Source: JB111 sp052093225 (lineage in GTDB: Bacteria; Actinomycetota; Actinomycetes; Actinomycetales; Actinomycetaceae). Taken from it: a stretch of 64,000 nucleotides of DNA. The notes beneath the pieces were generated by a model, which was given only the letters and a program-made list of their open reading frames with translations, searched no databases and was not told the origin of the DNA. Both the position numbers and the translations under genes were made by a program. Positions 34,296-44,517 of this stretch are shown piece by piece (the first letter of the stretch is position 1; each line of letters starts with the position of its first letter). The stretch covers positions 50,316-114,315 of the forward strand of contig JBQDDG010000001.1 of the NCBI GenBank assembly GCA_052093225.1, given 5' to 3'.

Positions 34296-35011
34296 GCGAC
34301 ATCGACGCGGGCGGAGACGTCGCCGCACCCGGTCCCGAGGGACGCCGCGAGCTCGACGTGGTGGCCGTGCGCCGCGGGCAGTTCGGCGTCCACGACGCCG
34401 GGGACACCTCCGGGTTCGGCGGCCTCGTCGTCGCGATCTCGGAGCCCGAGGCCGCGCACGCCCCCTACGGCGGCTGGTTCGACGAGGTCGTCGAGGTGCT
34501 GCGCGAGGTCCTCGCCGAGCAGGACATCGACCCCGACTCGGCCGTCGAGAAGGTCGTCGTCGACCGCGACGAGCTCACGCTGCACATCGCGGCCGAGCAC
34601 CTGGTCGCCACCTGCCGTGCCCTCCGGGACGACCAGGACCTCCGCTTCGAGCTGTGCCTCGGCGTCTCCGGCTTCCACCTGCCCGAGCACACCGGCCGCG
34701 AGCTCCACGCCTCCTACCACCTGTACTCGATCACGCACGGGCGCCAGCTGATCCTCGAGGCCACCTGCCCCGACGCGCACCCGCACCTGCCGTCCGTCGT
34801 CGACGTCTACCCCGGCAACGACTGGCACGAGCGCGAGACGTTCGACCTGGTCGGCATCGTCTTCGACGGCCACCCCGCCCTCGCGCGCATGTTCATGCCC
34901 GACGACTGGGTCGGTCACCCCCAGCGCAAGGACTATCCCCTCGGCGGGATCCCGGTGGAGTACAAGGGTGCCACCGTCCCGCCGCCCGACACCCGGAGGT
35001 CGTACAGCTGA
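34292..35011 (+). CDS. nuoC: NADH-quinone oxidoreductase subunit C
   Basis: 239-residue 30-kDa subunit of the connecting module. The signature is ERETFDLVGIVFDGHPALARM followed by DDWVGHPQRKDYPLGG, near residues 177-225. The first 50 residues are variable. It is separate from NuoD, not fused as in E. coli. The stop shares one base with the ATG of nuoD (TGATG). Confidence 0.96.
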   Translation: MSDIDAGGDVAAPGPEGRRELDVVAVRRGQFGVHDAGDTSGFGGLVVAISEPEAAHAPYGGWFDEVVEVLREVLAEQDIDPDSAVEKVVVDRDELTLHIAAEHLVATCRALRDDQDLRFELCLGVSGFHLPEHTGRELHASYHLYSITHGRQLILEATCPDAHPHLPSVVDVYPGNDWHERETFDLVGIVFDGHPALARMFMPDDWVGHPQRKDYPLGGIPVEYKGATVPPPDTRRSYS

Positions 35012-36354
35012 TGACCGCCCCCACCACCCCCAGGGCCGCCGGGCCGGCCAACGAGGCCGAGGAGCCGGACTTCGTCGCCGACGGCGGAGACTGGTCCGAC
35101 ATCGCCGCCGAGGCCGAGCGCCTCGGCGAGGAGCGCATCGTCGTCAACATGGGGCCCGTGCACCCCTCGACGCACGGCGTCCTCCGGCTCATCCTCGAGA
35201 TCGACGGCGAGACGGTGCACGAGGTCCGCGTGGGCCTCGGCTACCTGCACACCGGCATCGAGAAGAACATGGAGTTCCGCACCTGGACCCAGGGCGTGAC
35301 CTTCTGCACGCGCATGGACTACGTGGCGCCGTTCTTCCAGGAGGTCGGGTACTGCCTCGGTGTCGAGAAGCTCCTCGGCGTCACCGACCAGATCCCCGAG
35401 CGCGCGAGCCAGATCCGGGTCCTCCTCATGGAGCTCAACCGGCTCAGCTCCCACCTCATCGCCCTCGGCACCGCCGGCAACGAGCTCGGCGCCACCACGC
35501 TGATGACCCTCGGGTTCCGCGGCCGCGAGAACGTCCTCGACATCTTCGAGCGCGTCTCCGGCCTGCGGATGAACCACGCCTACGTCCGCCCCGGCGGCGT
35601 GGCGCAGGACCTCCCGCCCGGCACCGTGGAGTTCGTCCGTGAGCGCCTCGCGGACATCCGTCTGTCCGTCGTCGAGATGATGGCCCTGACGATGGAGAAT
35701 CCGCTGTTCAAGCTGCGGCACATCGACGTCGGGACGATCTCGCTGGCCGGCGGGCTCGCGCTCGGGCTGACCGGGCCGTGCATCCGTGCGGCGGGCCTCC
35801 CGCTCGACCTGCGCAAGGACCAGCCCTACTGCGGTTACGAGACCTACGAGTTCAACGTGCCCGTGCGCGACAGGTCGGACGCCTACAACCGTGTGGCCGT
35901 CCGCTTCGACGAGTGCTTCGAGTCGCTGCGCATCGTCCTGCAGGTCCTCGACCGCCTCGAGGCGTCCGAGGGGCAGCCCGTGATGGTGGCCGACAAGAAG
36001 ATCGCCTGGCCGGCGCAGCTGTCAGTCGGCACCGACGGCCAGGGCAACAGCCTCGACCACATCCGCCACATCATGGGCGAGTCGATGGAGTCGCTCATCC
36101 ACCACTTCAAGCTCGTCACCGAGGGCTTCCGGGTCCCGGCCGGGCAGTCGCACGTGGCGATCGAGCACGCGAAGGGCGTGATGGGCGTCCACCTCGTCTC
36201 CGACGGCGGCACGCGCCCCTACCGGGCGCACTTCCGCGACCCGTCGTTCTCCAACCTGCAGTCGATGGCGATGATGAGCGAGGGCGGCCAGCTGGCCGAC
36301 GTCGTGGTCACGCTCGCCTCGCTCGACCCCGTCCTCGGAGGAGTGGACCGATGA
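35011..36354 (+). CDS. nuoD: NADH-quinone oxidoreductase subunit D
   Basis: 447-residue 49-kDa subunit that forms the quinone pocket with NuoB. The quinone-site loop GPVHPSTHGVLRL is near residue 50, followed by GYLHTGIEKNMEF; the C-terminal part contains RAHFRDPSFSNLQ and ends in GGVDR, as usual. The first 35 residues are variable. ATGA overlap with nuoE. Confidence 0.97.
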   Translation: MTAPTTPRAAGPANEAEEPDFVADGGDWSDIAAEAERLGEERIVVNMGPVHPSTHGVLRLILEIDGETVHEVRVGLGYLHTGIEKNMEFRTWTQGVTFCTRMDYVAPFFQEVGYCLGVEKLLGVTDQIPERASQIRVLLMELNRLSSHLIALGTAGNELGATTLMTLGFRGRENVLDIFERVSGLRMNHAYVRPGGVAQDLPPGTVEFVRERLADIRLSVVEMMALTMENPLFKLRHIDVGTISLAGGLALGLTGPCIRAAGLPLDLRKDQPYCGYETYEFNVPVRDRSDAYNRVAVRFDECFESLRIVLQVLDRLEASEGQPVMVADKKIAWPAQLSVGTDGQGNSLDHIRHIMGESMESLIHHFKLVTEGFRVPAGQSHVAIEHAKGVMGVHLVSDGGTRPYRAHFRDPSFSNLQSMAMMSEGGQLADVVVTLASLDPVLGGVDR

Positions 36355-37177
36355 CCGAGCAGACCTACGCGGCCGACGCGCTGACGACGCTGCGCGAGGA
36401 GATCACGCAGATCATCGCCCGCTACCCGCAGCCGCGCTCGGCCCTGCTGCCGATGCTCCACCTCGTCCAGTCGGTCGACGGCTACGTCTCCGCCCGCGGC
36501 ATCGCCCTGTGCGCCGAGGCGCTGTCGATCACGCGGGCCGAGGTCTCCGCCGTCGCCACCTTCTACAGCCAGTACAAGCGCCACCCCAACGGCGAGTACA
36601 ACGTCGGCGTCTGCACGAACGCGCTGTGCGCCGTCATGGGCGGGGACACGATCTTCGAGACGCTGTCCGACCACCTCGGCGTCGGGCACGACGAGACCAC
36701 CGCCGACGGCCGCATCACCCTCGAGCAGCTCGAGTGCAACGCGGCCTGCGACTATGCCCCGGTCGTCGTCGTCAACTGGGAGTTCTTCGACAACCAGACA
36801 CCCACCACGGCCAAGCAGATCGTCGACGACATCACCGCCGGGCAGCCGGTCCACCCCACGCGCGGCGCCGCCACCGTCGGTACGTTCAAGGAGATCTCGC
36901 GCGTGCTCGCGGGCTTCGAGGACGGCCGCGTGGACGAGGGCGTCGGCGCCGGCGAGGCGTCCCTGCTCGGCCTGCGCCTGGCGCGCGAGAAGGGCTGGCG
37001 CGCCCCGCACGAGGAGGGCGAGGACGGCCACGGCCGGCACGTCGCCGCCGAGGCCGCCGGCGTCGCGCCCGTGGGCGACACGGGCTCGAGCGCCGACCAC
37101 AAGGTCCCCACCCCCACCGAGGCCGATCCCCAGGCTGCCCGGAGCGCCGTCTCCGGCCCGCCGACCGAGGAGGAGAA

Positions 37178-37181
<4 letters not shown>
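36351..37181 (+). CDS. nuoE: NADH-quinone oxidoreductase subunit E
   Basis: 276-residue 24-kDa subunit. The thioredoxin-like domain binds the [2Fe-2S] cluster N1a through GVCTNALC and ECNAACDYAP. It is about 100 residues longer than E. coli NuoE (166): the extra part (from about residue 180) is charged, Ala/Gly/Glu-rich and probably disordered. The TGA overlaps the GTG of nuoF. Confidence 0.96.
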
Positions 37182-38499
<1,318 letters not shown>

Positions 38500-38503
<4 letters not shown>

Positions 38504-41103
38504 CCCAGACCGAGGAGAGGACCGCGCCGGCGGCCCCCGAGCTCGTCACGGCGACGATCGACGGCCGCGAGGTGTCCGTCCCCAAGGGGACGCTCATCAT
38601 CCGGGCGGCCGAGCAGGTCGGCATCCAGGTGCCGCGGTTCTGCGACCACCCGCTGCTCAAGCCCGCGGGCGCCTGCCGGCAGTGCCTGGTCGACGTCGCG
38701 AGCCCGGACCGCGAGGGCAACCTCAAGGCGATGCCCAAGCCCCAGACCTCCTGCACGATGGAGCTCACGCCGGGCATGGTCGTCTCGACGCAGCACACCT
38801 CCGAGGTGGCCGACAAGGCGCAGCACGGGATCATGGAGTTCCTCCTGATCAACCACCCGCTCGACTGCCCGGTGTGCGACAAGGGCGGCGAGTGCCCGCT
38901 GCAGAACCAGGCGATGAGCAACGGCCGCGCCGAGTCGCGGTTCGTCGACGTCAAGCGCACGTTCCCCAAGCCGATCGCGATCTCCACGCAGATCCTGCTC
39001 GACCGCGACCGGTGCATCCTGTGCCAGCGCTGCACCCGCTTCTCCTCCGAGATCGCGGGCGACGCGTTCATCGCGCTCCAGGGCCGCGGCGGCGGCACGC
39101 CGGGCCGCGAGGTCCACGCCCTCAACGGGTCCCAGGTCGGCGGCTTCGACGCCGACGTCCTCGACTTCGCGGACGAGGGGCTCCCGGACGCCACCGGCGT
39201 CCCGATGACTGGCCCCGACGGCGTCGCCGGCCTCTCGTCGGGCCACGCCACCGCGCCCATGGGCGCGGCCGAGTCGGACACGTCCGGCCGCCCGTTCACG
39301 TCCTACTTCTCGGGCAACACGATCCAGATCTGCCCCGTCGGCGCGCTCACGTCGGCGATGTACCGCTTCCGCTCGCGCCCGTTCGACCTCGTCTCCACGC
39401 CGTCGGTCGCCGAGCACGACTCCTCCGGCTCCGCGATCCGGGTCGACCACCGCCGCGGCGCGGTCGTCCGCCGTCTCGCGGGCAACGACCCCGAGGTCAA
39501 CGAGGAGTGGATCACCGACAAGGACCGGTTCGCGTACCACTGGCAGGACGCCCCGGACCGCCTGCGGATGCCGCTCGTGCGCGACCAGGCCACCGGCGAG
39601 ATGCACGAGACCAGCTGGTCCGACGCCCTCGCCGTCGCCGGGTCCGAGCTGGCCCGCGCGGCCGCGGCCGGCGGGGTCGGCGTGCTCCCGGGCGGGCGCC
39701 TCACCCTCGAGGACTCCTACGCCTGGTCGAAGTTCGCCCGCACGGTGCTGCGCACGAACGACATCGACCACCGCGCCCGGCCGCACAGCGCCGAGGAGGC
39801 CGAGTTCCTCGCCTCCGAGGTCGCCGCGACGGGCCTCGGCGTCACCTACCGGGACATCGAGCGGGCCGGACGCGTGCTGCTCGTCGCCCTCGAGCCGGAG
39901 GAGGAGTGCGGCACGATCTTCCTGCGCCTGCGCAAGGGCGTGCTCGCCGGCACCACGCGGGTGACGACGCTCGCCCCGATGGCCACGCGCGGCACCACCA
40001 AGATGCGGGCCGACCTCGTCGAGGTCAGCCCCGGGGCCGAGGCCGCCGCGCTCGACGTCCTCGACGCCGACCTCGTCGCGGAGCTCTCGGCGCCCGGCGC
40101 CGTCATCCTCGTCGGCGAGCGGGCCGGCGCGCTGCCCGGCACCCTCAGCGCCGTCTCACGGCTCGCCGACCGGACCGGGGCACGCCTCGCGTGGGTCCCG
40201 CGCCGCGTGGGGGAGCGGGGCGCGGTCGACGCCGGCCTTCTGCCGAACCTCCTGCCCGGAGGGCGCCCGGTCACCGACGCGGCCGCCCGGGCCGACGCCG
40301 GCGCCGTGTGGGGCATCGACTCCCTGCCCGACACCCCGGGGCGCGCGCACCGCGAGATCCTCAGGGCCGCCGCCTCCGGCGAGCTCACCGGCCTGCTCGT
40401 CGGCGGCATCGAGACGCTCGACATGATGGACCCGGCCGCGGCACTGCGGGCGATCGGCCAGGTCGACGTCCTCGTCCAGCTCGAGGTCCGCCGCAACGCG
40501 ATCTCCGAGCTCGCCGACGTCGTCCTGCCGGTGGCCCCGCCGGTCGAGAAGGCCGGCTCCTTCGTCAGCTGGGAGGGTCGCGTGCGGCCCTTCGGCCAGG
40601 TGCTCGCCTCGCACGCGCTGCCCGACCGGATCGTCCTGCGGGACATCGCCCGCGAGATGGGCCGCGACCTCGGGCTCGCCACGCTCGCCGAGCTGCACAC
40701 CGAGCTCGCCGAGCTCGACCCGTGGGACGGCCCGGTCGCCCCGGCGTCGGTCGCCCCGGCCGAGCTCCCGCGCACCGGTGCGGGCGAGGCGGTCCTCGCC
40801 ACCTGGAAGCTCCAGCTCGACGCCGGCCGCGGCCAGGACGGCGAGCCGCACCTCGCCGGTACCGCCCACCGGCCCGTCGTCCGGCTCTCGCCCGCCACGG
40901 CGCGCGAGATCGGCGCCCTCGACGGCGGCCGGGTCCGCGTGACCGGCCCGACCGGGTCCGTGACCATGCCGCTGACCGTCACCCGCATGGCCGACGGCGT
41001 CGTGTGGCTCCCCGAGAACTCCCCGGGGTGCGCCGTGCGCGCCCAGACCGGGGCCGGCGCAGGCGCCGTCGTCACCCTCACCGCAGCGGAGGTCGCCCCG
41101 TGA
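38500..41103 (+). CDS. nuoG: NADH-quinone oxidoreductase subunit G lacking N7 cluster ligands
   Basis: 867 residues. The N-terminal ferredoxin part is intact: N1b ligands in PRFCDHPLL, GACRQCLVD and QTSCTMEL; N5 ligands in NHPLDCPVCDKGGECP; N4 ligands in RCILCQRCTRF and ICPVGALT. The molybdopterin-like domain has lost its whole C-x2-C-x3-C-x27-C site: the positions are Ala304, Asp307, Ser311 and Thr339, in SVAEHDSSGSAIRVDHRRG and NEEWITDKDR. About 65 extra residues, Gly/Asp/Ala-rich, sit between the N4 cysteine trio and its last ligand. GTGA overlap with nuoH. Confidence 0.96.
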
Positions 41104-42476
41104 TCACCCCGGTCATGTCCACCTCGTCGGCCCTGCCGACGGCGGACTTCAGCCACGACACCTGGTGGATCTCCCTCATCAAGGCCGTCGTCATCGTCGT
41201 CCTCCTGCTCACCGGCGTGCTCATGGCGCTGTGGGTCGAGCGGCGCGGTCTCGGCAAGATGCAGACCCGCGAGGGGCCCAACGTCCTCGGCCCGCTCGGC
41301 CTGTTCCAGGCGGTGGCGGACGCGCTCAAGCTCGTCCTCAAGGAGGACATCCAGCTCAAGGGCGCGGACCGCGTGCTCTACATGCTCGCGCCCGGCATCG
41401 CCGCGTTCTCCGCGTTCATGGTGCTCGCCGTCATCCCGATGGGACCGGCGATCACCAACGGCGCCGACCCGACGTGGTGGACGCCGATGCAGCTCACCGA
41501 CGTCCCCGTCGCCGTCCTCTACATCCTCGCGATCACCGCGCTCGGCGTGTACGGGATCGTCCTCGGCGGCTGGTCGTCGAACTCGACCTACCCGCTGCTC
41601 GGCGCCGTGCGCTCGTCCGCCCAGGTCATCTCCTACGAGCTGTCCATGGGGCTCGCGCTCGTCTCGGTGTTCCTCGTGTCCGGGTCGATGGCCACGTCCC
41701 AGATCGTCGACGCGCAGACCAACGTGTGGTGGGCGATCTCCCTGCTGCCGGCGTTCGTCATCTACGTCGTCTCGATGGTCGCCGAGGTCAACCGCCTGCC
41801 GTTCGACCTCCCCGAGGCCGAGGGCGAGCTCGTCGCCGGGCACTCGATCGAGTTCTCCTCGATGAAGTTCGCGTGGTTCTACCTCGCCGAGTACGTCAAC
41901 ATGTTCAACGTCTCGGCCGTGGCCACCACGCTGTTCCTCGGCGGCTGGCGGATCCCCTTCCTCTCCGACCACATCGTGTGGTGGGCGGCCCCGGTGGTCG
42001 GCTTCCTCGTGTTCTGGCTCAAGGTCTGGGCCTGCATGTTCGTCATGATCTGGATGCGCGGCACGCTCCTGCGCGTGCGCTACGACCAGCTGATGAACCT
42101 CGGCTGGAAGATCCTCATCCCGGCCTCGCTGGCCTGGCTCGTGGCTGTCGCGGTCATCCAGGGGGTGCGCCAGTTCTCCGACTTCGAGCTGTGGCAGCTC
42201 CTCGCCGTCATCGCCGGCCTCCTCGTCGTCGTCATGATCGTCACCTTCCTCATCCCCGAGAAGAAGGAACCCGAACCCGACGACGCCGCACCCGAACCGT
42301 TCGACGCGTTCGCCGGCGGCTACCCCGTGCCGCCGCTGCCGGGGCAGACCCTGCCCCCGTCGCCGCGCGCCGGCCGGCCCCGCACCGGGGCCGGCGACCC
42401 CGTGGTCGCCGCGAGCGCGCGGGCGAGCGCCGCCGACACCGACCCCGCCACCGACGCCACCACCGAGGAGGCCTGA
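41100..42476 (+). CDS. nuoH: NADH-quinone oxidoreductase subunit H
   Basis: 458-residue membrane subunit at the entrance of the quinone channel, with eight core helices. Conserved charged segments are ERRGLGKMQTREGPNVLGP, EVNRLPFDLPEAEGELVAG and WIRMRGTLLRVRYDQ-like sequence as IWMRGTLLRVRYDQLM. It is longer than E. coli NuoH (325); the additional C-terminal 80 residues are Pro/Ala-rich and cytoplasmic. The GTG at 41100 has GGAGG seven bases before it; an ATG five codons later lacks one. Confidence 0.96.
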   Translation: MITPVMSTSSALPTADFSHDTWWISLIKAVVIVVLLLTGVLMALWVERRGLGKMQTREGPNVLGPLGLFQAVADALKLVLKEDIQLKGADRVLYMLAPGIAAFSAFMVLAVIPMGPAITNGADPTWWTPMQLTDVPVAVLYILAITALGVYGIVLGGWSSNSTYPLLGAVRSSAQVISYELSMGLALVSVFLVSGSMATSQIVDAQTNVWWAISLLPAFVIYVVSMVAEVNRLPFDLPEAEGELVAGHSIEFSSMKFAWFYLAEYVNMFNVSAVATTLFLGGWRIPFLSDHIVWWAAPVVGFLVFWLKVWACMFVMIWMRGTLLRVRYDQLMNLGWKILIPASLAWLVAVAVIQGVRQFSDFELWQLLAVIAGLLVVVMIVTFLIPEKKEPEPDDAAPEPFDAFAGGYPVPPLPGQTLPPSPRAGRPRTGAGDPVVAASARASAADTDPATDATTEEA

Positions 42477-42477
42477 C

Positions 42478-43200
42478 ATGGCAGAGGACAAGGGCTCCCA
42501 GAAGAGCCGCCGCATCACGGCGGACGACGTCGTCGTGCGCAACGGCGACGAAGAGATCCGCCTCGCCCCCGACGTCCCCGGACCCATCGGGTCGCTGCTC
42601 GCACCGGTCGCGGGCTTCGGCGTGACGATCTCGTCGATGTTCCGGCCCTCGCGCACGGTCCAGTACCCGTTCGAGAAGCCGCCGACGCAGCCCCGCTACC
42701 ACGGGCGCCACTACCTCAACCGGTACGCCGACGGTCTCGAGAAGTGCATCGGGTGCGAGCTGTGCGCGTGGGCCTGCCCGGCCGACGCGATCTACGTCGA
42801 GGCCGCCGCCAACGCGCCTGGCGAGCAGTACTCGCCCGGTGAGCGCTACGGCGCCGTCTACCAGATCAACTACCTGCGCTGCATCTTCTGCGGGTACTGC
42901 ATCGAGGCCTGCCCCACCCGTGCGTTGACGATGGGCAACGACTTCGAGCTCGCGGGCCCCACCCGCGAGGGCCTCATCTACGAGAAGGGCGACCTGCTGG
43001 CCCCCATGGCCGACGGCATGCTCGCCGCACCGCACCCGATGGTCGAGGGCACGACCGACGAGACCTACTACCGCGGTGAGGTCACCGGGCCCACGCAGGC
43101 CCAGGTGGACTGGGTCGCGGAGCAGCGTCCCGACGACGAGAGCCTGACGAGTGCGCGGGAGTCCCTGTCCGCCTCCGCCACCGGGGGAGCGACCCGATGA
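42478..43200 (+). CDS. nuoI: NADH-quinone oxidoreductase subunit I
   Basis: 240-residue ferredoxin-like subunit holding clusters N6a and N6b: KCIGCELCAWACPADAIYV and RCIFCGYCIEACPTRAL, near residues 84 and 132. The N-terminus is about 40 residues longer than in E. coli and the C-terminus carries an acidic tail. ATGA overlap with nuoJ. Confidence 0.97.
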   Translation: MAEDKGSQKSRRITADDVVVRNGDEEIRLAPDVPGPIGSLLAPVAGFGVTISSMFRPSRTVQYPFEKPPTQPRYHGRHYLNRYADGLEKCIGCELCAWACPADAIYVEAAANAPGEQYSPGERYGAVYQINYLRCIFCGYCIEACPTRALTMGNDFELAGPTREGLIYEKGDLLAPMADGMLAAPHPMVEGTTDETYYRGEVTGPTQAQVDWVAEQRPDDESLTSARESLSASATGGATR

Positions 43201-44210
43201 TCCCCAGCCCCACCATGTCCGTCGCCGGCGAGATCGGCGGCGGGGAGGAGGTCCTGTTCTGGGTCCTCGCCGTCGCCATGGTCATCGCCTCGACGGGCCT
43301 GCTGTTCGCCCGGCGCGCCGTCTACTCGGCGGTCTCGCTCATCATCGTCATGCTCTGCCTCGCGGTGATGTACGTGGCGCAGGGGGCGCCGTTCCTGGGC
43401 GTCGTGCAGGTCGTCGTCTACACCGGCGCGATCATGATGCTGTTCCTCTTCGTGCTCATGCTCGTCGGCGTCGACGCCGCGGACTCGCTGCACGAGACCA
43501 TCAGGAACCAGCGGTGGGTCGCGGTCGTCGCGGGCCTCGGACTCCTCGCCGTCCTCGTCGGGATCGGCACCCAGGTGGCCGGGCTCGGCACGCCGGTCGG
43601 TCTCGCCGAGGCGAACGCCGACTCCAACCCCGTGGGGGTGGCCCGCGTGATCTTCGGCGAGTTCGTCCTCACGATGGAGCTCACCGGCGCCCTGCTCATC
43701 ACCGCGGCGCTCGGCGCGGTCGTGCTCACGCACCGCGACCGCCTCACGCCGAAGACCACGCAGACCGACGTCGAGGCCGCCAAGATGAAGGCGTTCAAGG
43801 AGCAGGGCACCCACATCGGCCAGCTGCCCTCGCCCGGCGTCTACGCGCGCTCGAACGCCGCCGACCTCCCCGCGCTGTCCGCCACCGGCGAGCCCATCGT
43901 CGAGTCGGTGCCCCGGGTGCTGCGCATCCGTGGCCAGGAGCGCACGATCGGCGAGGTCAGCCCCGAGACCGTGGCCGCCGTGGCCCGTTCCAGGACCGAG
44001 CCCGCGCTCGGCGTCCACGGTGGCGAGGCCACCCGCGGCGTCACGCAGGCCGGCCTGGCGACCATGCCCGGCGAGCCCGCCCCCGTCCCGCTCGTGCCCG
44101 GCTCGCCGGGCCGAGGGATCGCCGGACGCCGCCGCGCGGCGCGTGTCCGCGGCGCCGAGGGGACCACGCCCGAGACCACCGACGAGCACACCGGCGAGGA
44201 CGACCGATGA
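43197..44210 (+). CDS. nuoJ: NADH-quinone oxidoreductase subunit J
   Basis: 337 residues. Five membrane helices lie in the first 180, with the family pattern AVYSAVSLIIVMLCLAVMYV and VVVYTGAIMMLFLFVLMLVG, the latter containing the helix that takes part in coupling. The remaining 155 residues form a long cytoplasmic tail not present in E. coli NuoJ (184), mostly Ala/Arg/Pro-rich; longer tails also occur in other actinobacteria. ATGA overlap with nuoK. Confidence 0.95.
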   Translation: MIPSPTMSVAGEIGGGEEVLFWVLAVAMVIASTGLLFARRAVYSAVSLIIVMLCLAVMYVAQGAPFLGVVQVVVYTGAIMMLFLFVLMLVGVDAADSLHETIRNQRWVAVVAGLGLLAVLVGIGTQVAGLGTPVGLAEANADSNPVGVARVIFGEFVLTMELTGALLITAALGAVVLTHRDRLTPKTTQTDVEAAKMKAFKEQGTHIGQLPSPGVYARSNAADLPALSATGEPIVESVPRVLRIRGQERTIGEVSPETVAAVARSRTEPALGVHGGEATRGVTQAGLATMPGEPAPVPLVPGSPGRGIAGRRRAARVRGAEGTTPETTDEHTGEDDR

Positions 44211-44506
44211 ACCCGATGAACTACGTGGTGCTCGCCGGCATCCTCTTCGCCGTCGGCGCCACGGCGGTGCTCGTGCGCCGCAACGCGATCGTCCAGCTCA
44301 TGGGCGTCGAGCTCATGCTCAACTCCGCCAACCTCGTGCTGGTGACCTTCGCCCGCGTGCACGGCAACCTCGCCGGGCACGTCGGCGCCTTCTTCGTCAT
44401 GGTCGTCGCCGCCGCGGAGGTCGTGGTCGGCCTGGCGATCATCGTGTCCGTCTTCCGTACCCGTCGGTCCGCCTCGGTCGACGACGTCAACCTGCTGAAG
44501 AGCTGA
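44207..44506 (+). CDS. nuoK: NADH-quinone oxidoreductase subunit K
   Basis: 99-residue, three-helix membrane subunit. The two buried glutamates of the proton path are in LMGVELMLNSANLVLV and VAAAEVVVGLAI. Normal length. Eleven bases separate it from nuoL. Confidence 0.97.
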   Translation: MNPMNYVVLAGILFAVGATAVLVRRNAIVQLMGVELMLNSANLVLVTFARVHGNLAGHVGAFFVMVVAAAEVVVGLAIIVSVFRTRRSASVDDVNLLKS

Positions 44507-44517
44507 AGGGAGCAGGA

